Shown: positions 1-7,442, counted from the stretch's first letter. The stretch is DNA of 10,247 bases from an uncultured Coriobacteriaceae bacterium (GCA_900554945.1 USJN01000034.1:1-10247), one strand, 5' to 3'. Numbers and translations: made by a program. The notes: a model not told the origin generated them from the sequence alone.

Positions 1-76
1 GCTATCCCAGGTCAAGTATCAGTTTGCAAAGGAAAGGCCGTTCCCCCGACAAATAGCCCTTTTGCGGTCTCATTTG

Positions 77-106
77 TTGAATTTGTGTCGACAAGTCTCG
101 TACCAT
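77..106 (+). promoter_or_regulatory. Candidate sigma70-type promoter for the formate dehydrogenase operon
   Basis: TTGAAT (77-82) and TACCAT (101-106) each match 4 of 6 positions of the -35 and -10 consensus and are 18 bp apart. Transcription would start near 113 and give a leader of about 75 nt. This is the best pair I see in the 187 bp before the gene, but such matches are common by chance. No other gene is visible in 1-187. Confidence 0.3.
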
Positions 107-120
107 GAGCAATCGACGAA

Positions 121-137
121 AGGGCAGCGTATGCCCT
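121..137 (+). promoter_or_regulatory. Perfect 6-bp inverted repeat in the fdnG leader
   Basis: AGGGCA (121-126) and TGCCCT (132-137) are perfect inverted arms around a 5-nt centre, GCGTA. It lies just downstream of the candidate promoter, so it could be a repressor operator near the start site or a small hairpin in the leader RNA. The sequence alone cannot tell these apart. Confidence 0.4.
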
Positions 138-147
138 GACGCGGTAT

Positions 148-187
148 AGACGAGGGAAGACGAGAATTTGGAAGGAGAGACGAGATT
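148..187 (+). repeat. Three phased AGACGAG repeats in the leader
   Basis: AGACGAG occurs three times in the same orientation, at 148-154, 158-164 and 178-184, with start-to-start spacings of 10 and 20 bp. The second and third copies extend to AGACGAGAAT and AGACGAGATT. The Shine-Dalgarno core AGGAG (173-177) lies between copies two and three, and copy three sits between it and the start codon at 188. The integral-turn spacing would suit a DNA-binding protein on one helix face, and the position would suit an RNA-binding regulator. Chance repetition in purine-rich leader sequence remains possible. Confidence 0.4.
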
Positions 188-3100
188 ATGAACCTGACAC
201 GCAGGGGCTTCATGAAAGCCACCGGCGCAGCGTTCGCGACGAGTATGGCGTTCCAGTTGACGCAGCAGTCGCCTGCTTTGGCTGTTGAGTCGAACAGCGA
301 CTGGAAGCTCGTGAACACTGAAGAGTACACCAATATCTGCTGCTATTGCGCAGGCGGATGCGGTTCGCTTCTTTCGGTGCGCGACGGCGAGCTGATCAAT
401 CTCGAAGGTGACCCCGACCATCCCATCAACCAAGGTGGCTTGTGCCCGAAGGGCGCGGCCATGTTCCAGCTCCGCAACATTGTGGATCCGGACACGCGCG
501 AGGTCATCAAGAACCCCGATCGCGTTACTAAGCCTATGGTGCGCCGCCCCGGTGCTTCCGAGTGGGAAGACATCACCTGGGAGGACGCCGTCAAGGAAAT
601 CGCGCGCAAGGTTAAGGACACGCGTGACGCCACGTTTGAGGAAACCGACAAGAACGGCCTCACCGTGAACCGCACCCCGGCAATTGCCAGCCTGGGCGGT
701 AGCCAGGAAAACTCCGAGGAGGAATACCTGATCCTCAAGATGATGCGATCGCTCGGCGTGATCGCCATCGACAATCAGGCGCGTGTTTGACACAGCCCCA
801 CCGTTGCCGGTCTGGCAGCATCATTTGGTCGCGGCTCTATGACGAGCCACTGGTGCGACTTCCAAAACACCGACGTCATCCTCCACTGCGGTTCCAACTC
901 CGTTGAGAACCACCCGGTCAGCTCGCTGTGGCTTGGCAAGGCCCACGACCGCGGAGCGAAGTGGATCGTCGTCGATCCCCGCTATACCCGTACTGCTGAG
1001 CAGGCGGATATCTACTGCCCCATCCGTTCGGGCACGGACATCGCCTTCTACGGCGGCATGTATCACTGGATCATCGAGAACCTGATCGATCCGAATCTTG
1101 AGAAGTACCTCGCCACTGGTGAGATGGGCGACTACAACTACGAGTACCTGCTCAACTACACCAACGCGTCTTACCTGCTCGACCCCGAGTTCGACTTCGA
1201 CCCCGAAACCGGCCTTTACTCCGGTTGGGACGAGAAGACCAAGACCTACTCCAACCATTCTTGGCATTATCAGACCGAGAAGGAAGAGAACTGGGACACC
1301 TCCGCTTCGGGCGACTACGCCTGGGTTAAGAAGGACGGCGTTCCCGAGTTCACCACGCCGACGCTCACCCTCCCCAAGCGCGACATGACGCTTCAGGACC
1401 CGATGTGCGTCTACCAGCAGGTGAAGAAGCACTACGAGCGCTACACCCTCGACGCCGTGTGCGACATCTGCGGCATGGACAAGGAAACGCTCGAGTTGGT
1501 GTACTCCACCTACGGTTCCACCGCAAAGCCCGGCCGTGCCGGCATGGTGCTCTACGCACTGGGCCAGACGCAGCACTCCTATGGCGCCCAGAACACGCGC
1601 GCTATGTGCGTTATGCAGCTGCTCCTCGGCAACATCGGCATCCCCGGCGGCGGCGTGAACGCTCTGCGCGGCGAGCCCAATGTTCAGGGTGCAACCGACA
1701 TGGGCATGATGGTGAACGAGCATCCCGCTTATCTGAAGTGGGCAAACACCACCGATCGTTCCAGCTTGCGCAAGTGGCTGGAATCCCAGACGTATTCTGC
1801 CGGCTACTACACCAACAAGCCGAAGTTCATCGTGTCCTCCCTCAAGGAGTGGTTCGGCGATGCCGCAACCGTCGAGAACGACTACGGCTACGACTGGTGG
1901 CCGAAGGTTCCCTCCGAGAAGGGCGACCAGGACTACACGCATATCTCCACGTTCGAGCTCATGAAGCAGGGCGTCATCAAGGGCTACTTCAACTGGGGCA
2001 TGAACCCCTGCCACTCGGCCCCGAACGCCGGCAATGTGCGCCGCTCGATGGCGAACCTCGATTGGCTCGTCGTGGCCGACCAGGTCGAAACCGAGTCGGC
2101 GGCCTTCTGGAAGGCTCCGGACATGAACCCGGCCGAGATCCAGACGACGGTGTATTTCCTCCCCTGCGCGCTCATCTACGAGAAGCCGGGCACCATCCTG
2201 AACTCCGGTCGTTGGCTGCAGTGGCGCTACCAGGCAGTTGAGCCGTGGGACCAGGCCAAGCCTGACCTCGAGATGTGCGACCTCCTGTGGACGGAAATCT
2301 GCCGTTTGTACAAGGAGGAAGGCGGCGCGAACCCCGACCCGATCCTCAACACGAAGTGGGATTACTACGTCAACGGCAAGATCGACTTCCGTCCGGTTTC
2401 CTGGGCGCTCAACGGCTACCGTACGGCCAATTCCGACTTCAAGGCGGGCAAGGTCGACCTGCTCAAGGGCTACTCCGAGCTCGGTGCCGACGGCTCCACC
2501 TCCTGCGCGATGTGGATCTACTCGGGCTTCTACAACAACAACGACGCTCCGCTCGATCCGGCCCAGCAGCCTATCGGTCGCCGCGACAACAACGACAGGT
2601 CGGGCCTTGGCCTGAACTCCAACTGGGCGTTCAGCTGGCCTTCCAACCGTCGTATCCTGTACAACCGCAACTCCTGCGACACCAAGGGCAAGCCGTGGAA
2701 CCCCGACAAGAAGCTCATGGAGTGGGACGGCAGCAAGTGGGATCTGGTCGACCAGGGCGACTTCGTGTCCGCCAAGAACGGTCAGCCGGTTCCGCCGAAC
2801 AACAACACGTTCTTCATGCTGTGGGAGCAGAACGCGCGTCTGGAATCCTACGGTATGGAAGACGGCCCGATGCCCGAGCACTACGAGCCGTTCGAGAGCC
2901 CGTTCGACAACGCGCTCAACGGTTCGCAGAACAACCCGATGATCAAGTTCACGGAATACGAGTCCACCGCCCATGGCGGAACCGACGAGTACCCGATCAT
3001 CGCGACCACGTACTCCGTCACCGAGCATTGGCAGACCGGCGGCCAGAGCCGCTCCTGCCCGGCGCTCGTGGAGGCTATGCCGTCGCAGTTCTGCGAGATG

Positions 3101-3382
3101 TCCGAAGAGTTCGCCGCTGAGAAGGGCATCAAGCCTGGCGACAAGGTCCGCGTGTGGAACAAGCGCGGCTCCGTCGTGGTCGACGCCTACGTCACCAAGC
3201 GTCTGAAGCCGTTCACGATCCACGGCAAGACGCAGCATCAGGTGGGCCTCACGCATCACTTCGGCTGGACGCACCTGTACGGTACGGGCGACACCGTAAA
3301 CGACCTGACCCCGAACGTCGGCGACCCGAACACTATGGTGCCCGAGTACAAGGCGTTCCTCGTCAACATCGAGAAAGCATAA
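188..3382 (+). CDS. fdnG: Respiratory formate dehydrogenase, catalytic (alpha) subunit, selenocysteine-containing
   Basis: This molybdopterin enzyme of the FdnG/FdoG family oxidises formate to CO2, probably on the outer face of the membrane. The product is 1064 residues if the TGA at 788-790 (codon 201) is read as selenocysteine; E. coli FdnG is about 1015. The reading frame continues in the same phase on both sides of the TGA, and the context QARV-U-H is the family's active-site motif. The N-terminus has a twin-arginine signal (TRRGFMK, residues 4-10) and a likely cleavage site after ALA (about residue 32). C51/C54/C58/C86 form the [4Fe-4S] motif C-x2-C-x3-C-x27-C. The segment from GMVLYALGQTQHS (452-464) to VNALRG (490-495) closely resembles FdnG. 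The C-terminal region, about 935-1050, is the dinucleotide-binding domain. The start is supported by AGGAG at 173-177. It heads a four-gene operon, with the electron-transfer subunit 14 nt downstream. Function requires selA, selB, selC, selD and Moco synthesis elsewhere in the genome. Confidence 0.96.
788..829 (+). promoter_or_regulatory. Selenocysteine UGA codon and bacterial SECIS hairpin
   Basis: The in-frame TGA (788-790) is followed by a stem GTTGCC (803-808) pairing with GGCAGC (814-819), with one U-G pair and apical loop GGTCT (809-813). The GGTCT begins 19 nt after the TGA. By my recollection of the E. coli fdhF SECIS, this matches its apical loop in both position and sequence. The codon after TGA is CAC (His), as in E. 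coli formate dehydrogenases. In this family, SelB bound to the hairpin delivers Sec-tRNA. Confidence 0.93.
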
Positions 3383-3389
3383 GGAGGGG
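3383..3389 (+). promoter_or_regulatory. Strong ribosome binding site of fdnH
   Basis: GGAGGGG directly follows the fdnG stop codon (TAA 3380-3382) and lies about 7 nt before the ATG at 3397. This strong site supports choosing 3397 over the in-frame ATG at 3406. Confidence 0.8.
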
Positions 3390-3396
3390 GTAAGAC

Positions 3397-4341
3397 ATGA
3401 CTGAAATGGCTATTCTTTACGACACCTCCCTGTGCACGAACTGCAAGGGCTGCCAGGTTGCCTGCAAGGTGTGGAATAACCTGCCGTCCCCGATCGGCAC
3501 CAACGAGAACAAGTTCTCGGGATCGCTTCAGAACCCGCCCGACCTGAACGGCAACACGCGCCTGATTCAGACGTTCCAGGAGCGCGACGCGGTTCGCGGG
3601 CAGAAGCCCGTCGACTGGATCTTCAACCGTCGTTCCTGCCAGCACTGCACCGAGGCCCCTTGCGCCACGGTGTGCCCCGCTGGTGCCATCACGAAGGACG
3701 AGGACACCGGGTTCGTCCACGTCGACGACTCCAAGTGCGTCGGCTGCCATTACTGCGAAGGCGTGTGCCCGTTCGACGTGCCGCGCTACCGCACCGAGGG
3801 CATCCGCGACTACGTTAACAAGTGCACCGGCTGCCCGGATCGCGTGGCTCAGGGTATGGACCCGGCCTGCGTTTCCACCTGCCAGCCCAACGCGCTTCGC
3901 TTCGGGCCGCGCGACGAGATGCTCGAGCTCGCCCAGGAGCGCCTTGAGATTTTGAAGGGCCGCGGCTACGAGGACGCCGAGATCTACGGCGCCAACGAGA
4001 TGGGCGGTCTGCATGTGATCTCCGTGCTGAAGTACGGGCGCGAGGCTACGGGCCTTCCGGCCAACCCGTCTGCTCCGGCAACGGTGGGCATGACCCGCGT
4101 CATGAAGCCCGTCACGGGCGTCGTCACCGGCCTCACGGTTGTGGGCCTCGCGGCGATGTTCGCTTTGGGTGTGGGCTACAAGCGCGACAAGCTCGTGTAC
4201 AACCCCGAGACCGAGGACACCGTCAGCCTGATCACCGGCGACGTCGTCAAGCATGGCGACGCTCAGGACGAGAAGTCCATCAAGGAGCACATCCTCGAGA
4301 ATCATCCGTTCGGCATCGGGAAGGGAGGCAGCGATGAGTAA
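3397..4341 (+). CDS. fdnH: Formate dehydrogenase iron-sulfur (beta) subunit
   Basis: This 314-residue electron-transfer subunit of the FdnH/FdoH type carries electrons from the catalytic subunit to the membrane cytochrome. Four cysteine groups are visible: C13/C16/C19/C23, C81/C84/C89/C93, C114/C117/C120/C124 and C143/C146/C158/C162. They give 16 ligands, enough for four [4Fe-4S] clusters, as in E. coli FdnH. One hydrophobic helix at about 237-260 should anchor it in the membrane, followed by a charged tail of about 54 residues on the cytoplasmic side. There is no signal peptide. By analogy with the family it would be exported with the Tat-bearing alpha subunit. The start follows a strong GGAGGGG site. 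Its last 8 nt overlap the next gene, suggesting translational coupling. Confidence 0.95.
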   Translation: MTEMAILYDTSLCTNCKGCQVACKVWNNLPSPIGTNENKFSGSLQNPPDLNGNTRLIQTFQERDAVRGQKPVDWIFNRRSCQHCTEAPCATVCPAGAITKDEDTGFVHVDDSKCVGCHYCEGVCPFDVPRYRTEGIRDYVNKCTGCPDRVAQGMDPACVSTCQPNALRFGPRDEMLELAQERLEILKGRGYEDAEIYGANEMGGLHVISVLKYGREATGLPANPSAPATVGMTRVMKPVTGVVTGLTVVGLAAMFALGVGYKRDKLVYNPETEDTVSLITGDVVKHGDAQDEKSIKEHILENHPFGIGKGGSDE

Positions 4342-5107
4342 CGAGGCAGTAAACGTTTCTCCTGAGCAGCTTGCCGCTGACAAGCAGTTCCTCAAAGATC
4401 GCGAAGCCGCTGGAACCGAGCGCTACATCAAGCGCCACTCGCTGCAGGCTCGTTTGACGCATGGCATCGCAGTTATCGCCTGCATCCTTTTGTGCCTGAG
4501 CGGTTGCTTCGTGTTCATTCCGCCTCTGGCCCAGATGGTGGGCTCCGACGTCGTGTTCGTCTTCCGCATGGTGCACCGTGTGTGCGGCATCATCTTCGTC
4601 GTGGTTCCGCTGTTCAGCGCTATCGCCTCGCCTAAGGGCGTCGGCCACATCTTTAAGAACCTCTTCGCGAAGTGGACTTCCGACGACAAGAAGTGGATGG
4701 CGCTGTTCTTCCCCTACCTGTTCCTGGCAAAGTGGATTCACATGCCCGATCAGGACGAGGTGAAGTCTGGCCAGCGCTTCGCCGACGGCATGCTGTGGCT
4801 GTTCGGCCTGCTCATGGCTGTTACCGGTGTTATCCTGCTCATCGGCGAGCTGGGTCTGAACCTCGGCACGACGGCTCATGGCGTCCTGCTGTTCCTGCAT
4901 GACTTCGGCTTCCTGATGATCGCCGTGTTCGGCTTGGCTCACATCTTCCTGGGTGCGGGCATCTTCCAGCCCTATCGCGGCACCCACAAGCTCATGTTCG
5001 GCAACGGCATGGTTTCCGAGTCCGACGCGATCTACCACTGGGGCCACTGGGCTCGCAAGGAGATCACCGAGGGCAAGAACGTGGTTGAGAAGCCTGCAGC
5101 CAAGTAA
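4334..5107 (+). CDS. fdnI: Formate dehydrogenase cytochrome b (gamma) subunit
   Basis: A 257-residue membrane protein of the FdnI/FdoI cytochrome b556 family that passes electrons from the beta subunit through two b haems to menaquinone. Four hydrophobic segments are visible, at about 43-62, 75-97, 152-172 and 183-208. Candidate haem ligands are H43, H81, H189 and H203. The last two are 14 residues apart, as are the E. coli FdnI ligands H155 and H169. The C-terminal segment GNGMVSES (223-230) plus the following basic stretch also resembles the family. The frame is open upstream to 4253, but the ATG at 4334 is preferred: it has GGGAGG at 4323-4328, and the 81 nt before it overlap conserved fdnH coding sequence. 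The N-terminus is about 25 residues longer than in E. coli FdnI. Confidence 0.93.
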   Translation: MSNEAVNVSPEQLAADKQFLKDREAAGTERYIKRHSLQARLTHGIAVIACILLCLSGCFVFIPPLAQMVGSDVVFVFRMVHRVCGIIFVVVPLFSAIASPKGVGHIFKNLFAKWTSDDKKWMALFFPYLFLAKWIHMPDQDEVKSGQRFADGMLWLFGLLMAVTGVILLIGELGLNLGTTAHGVLLFLHDFGFLMIAVFGLAHIFLGAGIFQPYRGTHKLMFGNGMVSESDAIYHWGHWARKEITEGKNVVEKPAAK

Positions 5108-5151
5108 CTGATTCTATTAGCCGTTGTGGCTGGTGGAAAGCTTGATTCGGT

Positions 5152-5180
5152 GGACCCATCCGATAATCTCGGGTGGGTCC
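5152..5180 (+). terminator. Hairpin 1 after fdnI: terminator-like or RNA-stabilising stem
   Basis: GGACCCATCCGA (5152-5163) pairs with TCGGGTGGGTCC (5169-5180) in a 12-bp stem with one G-U pair and a TAATC loop. No T-run follows (next bases CCGTTCTCTG), so it is not a classical intrinsic terminator. It lies 45 nt after the fdnI stop and could partly terminate transcription or protect the 3' end of the fdnGHI message, giving less FdhE than structural subunits. Confidence 0.5.
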
Positions 5181-5259
5181 CCGTTCTCTGTGGAGATAAA
5201 CGGCTCGCTATTTGCCCGCCTCGCGTCAAACGCTTGGGTTGGGGCGAGGCAGGCAAATA
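5152..5259 (+). ncRNA. Three tandem hairpins, possible structured RNA leader of fdhE
   Basis: Three stem-loops follow each other almost without gaps. Hairpin 1 is 5152-5180. Hairpin 2 is 5181-5203: CCGTT with AACGG, then CTC with GAG, a TGTG loop and an ATA bulge. Hairpin 3 is 5209-5259: TATTTGCC (5209-5216) with GGCAAATA (5252-5259), then one C/A mismatch, then GCCTCGC (5218-5224) with GCGAGGC (5244-5250), giving 15 pairs around a 19-nt loop. It ends 23 nt before the fdhE ATG. The hairpin-3 loop (GGTTGGG, 5237-5243) can pair with CCCATCC (5155-5161) of hairpin 1 except at one position, so alternative folds are conceivable. I cannot assign it to a known riboswitch class. Confidence 0.4.
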
Positions 5260-5282
5260 CGATCGACGAGAAAGGCGTGAAC

Positions 5283-6197
5283 ATGAACAACAAGGCTGCC
5301 AAGCTTGCGGCGGAGCATTATGGGAAAACGCTCGACGAGGTCGAAGTCTCGCGCATCGATTTCTTCATGAGCCTGTGGGCTGCGCTCGATGGCGCCGATG
5401 CGGCGGGGCAGACTGCTGCGGGCTATGAGGCGCCTCCTGCGGAGCGCGTGGCCGCGCTTTCCGAGGCGGAGATTCCCGTGTTCTCGAACGCCCCTGTGGA
5501 AATCGACGCCGAAGCGCTTGCTCGCGGAATGTCCGCAGTGATCGCCCGCGCTGCCGAGCTGGGCGGGTTCGACGACGAGATGGCTGCTGCGCTTACGGGC
5601 GTCAATTGGGATGATGCCATTGCTGCAAGCGATGTCGCCCTGGCGGGCAAGAAGCCGATGGAGTATCTGGCCGCGTTCGCCGAGCAGCTGGTGGACGGCG
5701 GCATGACCGAGCTTCAGGCGCAGATGGGCCAGCTGTTCGCGTCGCTCGCGCTTCGTTGGCAGCTCGAGGGCCCGGCCGAAGCGGTGGCCCGCGCCCGCAA
5801 GAAGGCGAAGGTGTTCTACGACCATCAGATGCGCTGCCCCGCATGCGGTGGCGATGCGGCGCTCGCACGCGTGGGCGAGGGCGGCTCGGGCGACGGCCGC
5901 AACAAGACGCTGTGGTGCGCGCAGTGTGGGACGAGCTGGGAGTTCGATCGCATCCGCTGCCCTCGCTGCGGTACGCGCAACCAGGGAAACCTGCACTACT
6001 TCAACATCGAGGGCGATGAGGGCCATCGCATCGGCACGTGCGACGAGTGCGGCAGCTACATCCGCACGCGCTTTGCAGGCGAAGGCGACAACGCGCCATA
6101 TTCTCCTGAGATCGAAGACGTCGTGATGGCCCGCCTCGACGCCGTGGCGATGGACCCCTCTTTTGCGGGCGGGTCGGCCAAGCGCACGGGCGAATAG
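5283..6197 (+). CDS. fdhE: Formate dehydrogenase accessory protein FdhE
   Basis: A 304-residue cytoplasmic protein of the FdhE family, which is needed for maturation of Tat-exported respiratory formate dehydrogenases; E. coli FdhE binds the catalytic subunit before export. Four CxxC pairs typical of the family are present: C185/C188 (CPACGG), C212/C215 (CAQCGT), C226/C229 (CPRCGT) and C253/C256 (CDECGS). They should form two rubredoxin-like metal sites. The N-terminal half is helical and alanine-rich, and less conserved. The frame is open upstream to a TTG at 5124, but that extension runs through strong RNA hairpins, so the ATG at 5283 (weak GAAAGG at 5270-5275) is preferred. It is the last gene of the operon, 175 nt after fdnI and separated from it by structured RNA, which suggests lower or separately controlled expression. 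Confidence 0.92.
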   Translation: MNNKAAKLAAEHYGKTLDEVEVSRIDFFMSLWAALDGADAAGQTAAGYEAPPAERVAALSEAEIPVFSNAPVEIDAEALARGMSAVIARAAELGGFDDEMAAALTGVNWDDAIAASDVALAGKKPMEYLAAFAEQLVDGGMTELQAQMGQLFASLALRWQLEGPAEAVARARKKAKVFYDHQMRCPACGGDAALARVGEGGSGDGRNKTLWCAQCGTSWEFDRIRCPRCGTRNQGNLHYFNIEGDEGHRIGTCDECGSYIRTRFAGEGDNAPYSPEIEDVVMARLDAVAMDPSFAGGSAKRTGE

Positions 6198-6228
6198 CCG
6201 AGCAAACAGGCGAATAGTAGAGCGAACC
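6189..6228 (+). repeat. Imperfect 20-bp tandem duplication across the fdhE stop codon
   Basis: The segments 6189-6208 and 6209-6228 match at 16 of 20 positions; both begin GGCGAATAG. The first copy contains the fdhE stop TAG (6195-6197). It looks like a small slippage duplication in the 3' end of the gene. No function is evident. Confidence 0.45.
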
Positions 6229-6273
6229 GCGGGTGATGTGAGCTTTCTTCTCGCTGACGTGGGGTCTCATTCA

Positions 6274-6306
6274 AGGGCGTCGACGTTGTCGACGCCCTCG
6301 TTATTT
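6274..6306 (+). terminator. Intrinsic terminator of the formate dehydrogenase operon
   Basis: AGGGCGTCGAC (6274-6284) pairs perfectly with GTCGACGCCCT (6288-6298) in an 11-bp stem with a GTT loop, followed by CGTTATTT. This is a GC-rich stem plus T-rich tail, 77 nt after the fdhE stop. It separates the operon from the downstream oxidoreductase genes. The tail is short, so some readthrough is possible. Confidence 0.75.
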
Positions 6307-6425
6307 CCCTGACGACGGTCCACCCAGAGATGCCGTGGCGTCAAAATGAAGTCACCAAAACCCCTCTCGATTCTGCCTTGCTCGTATTGAATCGTCGAAA
6401 CCACGCAGGCGCGGCCTGGTTCGCC

Positions 6426-6431
6426 TATACT
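6426..6431 (+). promoter_or_regulatory. Candidate -10 element for the pyruvate oxidoreductase operon
   Basis: TATACT (6426-6431) matches the -10 consensus at 5 of 6 positions and lies 39 nt before the start codon at 6471, after the terminator of the previous operon. No good -35 hexamer is found 16-18 bp upstream, so an activator may be needed. The 5-bp arms AGGCG (6407-6411) and CGCCT (6422-6426) flank the spacer, but are too short to call an operator. Confidence 0.4.
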
Positions 6432-6470
6432 GATGCTCATCTCACAAACTAATAAGAAGGCGAGTTTTAC

Positions 6471-7442
6471 ATGATCGAAGTGCTTTGGCACGGCCGCGGT
6501 GGGCAGGGGGCCTTTACGGCGGCGCGGCTTTTGGGCGCGGCGTCCTCGTTCGCCGATGGCTCCTATGCGCTGGCGTTCCCCTCGTTCGGTCCCGAGCGTC
6601 GTGGCGCTCCTATGCGCGCGTTCACGAAGATGTCACGCGAACCGATTGGCGACCGTAGTGCTGTGAGCAGGGCGAACTACGTCATCTACCTTGACGATAC
6701 GCTGCTTGGCGAAGGTTGGGAGGACGAGCTGCTCCCCGACGGGAAAGTCATCGTGAACTCGGTGCGCTCGTTCGGCGACCCGCGCATCGTCGCCATCGAT
6801 GCGAACGGCATCTCGCAAGAGATTCTTGGCCGGCCGATTCCCAACACGGCGCTTCTCGGTGCGCTGTGCTCGGTATGCGACTACGTGAGCGCCGACGACG
6901 TGAAGCGAGCCATCGAGGGCTATATGCCCGCGAAGCTGCACGAGAGGAACAAGCGCGTAGTCGATGCGGCGCTTGAGGCGGTGGGGAAGACCTGTGCCGG
7001 GGATGTGGCTGGAAATACCGACAAGTCCACCGAATCCCAGGTCAACGACTCTGTTTCACGTGAAACGGCCGAGGGGGAGTCTGCTCTTGCGCCCGCTTCC
7101 CGCGGCGAGGCGCTCATTCCCACGCTGCAAACCGCTGCGCTCGATCCCGCCGACTTCGCCCATACTACCTGCTACGACGGCGGTTACCTCGTGGCGAAGA
7201 ACGCGGGCTGGCGCAATATGCGCCCGGTGCTCGATGCTGAAAAGTGCACAGGCTGTTTGCAGTGCTACCTGTACTGCCCCGACGGTTGCATCTTCCGTCC
7301 TGTGCGGCAGGCAATCGATGCGGCGGGCGCGGCAGCAGTGGCTATCGATTACGATTTCTGCAAAGGATGCGGCGTGTGCGTCGAGGTGTGTCGCTTCGGC
7401 GCGCTTGTCATGGTCCCCGAAAGCGAGGGTGATGCGCGATGA
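6471..7442 (+). CDS. porG: Pyruvate-type 2-oxoacid:ferredoxin oxidoreductase, fused gamma-delta subunit
   Basis: A 323-residue fusion of two subunits. Residues 1 to about 175 are the gamma domain, with HGRGGQG (7-13) and the FGPERRGAP segment typical of PorG/PorC. About 215-323 is the delta ferredoxin domain, with two [4Fe-4S] motifs: C259/C262/C265/C269 and C297/C300/C303/C307. The complex decarboxylates pyruvate to acetyl-CoA with CoA and reduces ferredoxin; the reverse is pyruvate synthesis. The delta clusters carry electrons to ferredoxin. Between the domains is a polar linker of about 40 residues, whose V195-T199 codons contain a parS-like site. An upstream AGAAGG (6455-6460) supports the ATG. 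The stop overlaps the next start (ATGA). Another 2-oxoacid (2-oxoisovalerate, 2-oxoglutarate) cannot be excluded as substrate. Confidence 0.88.
   Translation: MIEVLWHGRGGQGAFTAARLLGAASSFADGSYALAFPSFGPERRGAPMRAFTKMSREPIGDRSAVSRANYVIYLDDTLLGEGWEDELLPDGKVIVNSVRSFGDPRIVAIDANGISQEILGRPIPNTALLGALCSVCDYVSADDVKRAIEGYMPAKLHERNKRVVDAALEAVGKTCAGDVAGNTDKSTESQVNDSVSRETAEGESALAPASRGEALIPTLQTAALDPADFAHTTCYDGGYLVAKNAGWRNMRPVLDAEKCTGCLQCYLYCPDGCIFRPVRQAIDAAGAAAVAIDYDFCKGCGVCVEVCRFGALVMVPESEGDAR
7052..7067. other. parS: parS-like ParB-binding site inside the gamma-delta gene
   Basis: TGTTTCACGTGAAACG matches the 16-bp chromosomal parS consensus (TGTTNCACGTGAAACA) at all but the last base, and its central 14 bp (GTTTCACGTGAAAC) are a perfect palindrome. 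ParB binds such sites and loads there to spread along DNA for chromosome segregation. In most bacteria parS sites cluster near oriC and often lie within genes. Here it encodes VSRET in a poorly conserved linker, where it would cost the protein little. No other copy is seen in the window, and parA/parB are not in view. Confidence 0.8.

Noticed and set aside
31..44. GGAA...TTCC inverted repeat near the left edge as a terminator of an upstream gene
   Set aside because: Only 4 bp of stem and no T-run on the + strand, so it is too weak to call.
2..793. Minus-strand open frame covering the leader and start of fdnG
   Set aside because: It is antisense to the Tat signal and cluster-binding region and runs through the leader region. 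The translation shows no family features.
821..3274. Very long open frame on the minus strand (817 codons) opposite the formate dehydrogenase gene
   Set aside because: It lies entirely antisense to an unambiguous, highly conserved gene. Its translation is a V/L/A/R/H-rich composition expected from reading biased GC-rich codons backwards, with no recognisable domain.
839..3382. A separate gene starting at the ATG at 839
   Set aside because: It is in the same frame as 188-790, and the only interruption is the selenocysteine TGA. The ATG is an internal methionine of the conserved GRGSMTSHW segment.
4253..4333. Upstream start of the cytochrome subunit at 4253
   Set aside because: The extension is the out-of-frame reading of the end of fdnH and is arginine/serine rich. 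The ATG at 4334 has a good GGGAGG site.
3256..4395. Minus-strand open frame opposite fdnH
   Set aside because: It is antisense to a gene with 16 conserved cluster cysteines. Its composition is typical of an antisense shadow.
5124..5282. N-terminal extension of FdhE from a TTG at 5124
   Set aside because: It would translate through three strong hairpins, has no ribosome site, and has no counterpart in FdhE proteins as I know them. The ATG at 5283 gives a normal-length protein.
6267..6491. Small minus-strand open frame between fdhE and porG
   Set aside because: It runs through the terminator and the candidate porG promoter and into the porG start, with no recognisable features or clear ribosome site.
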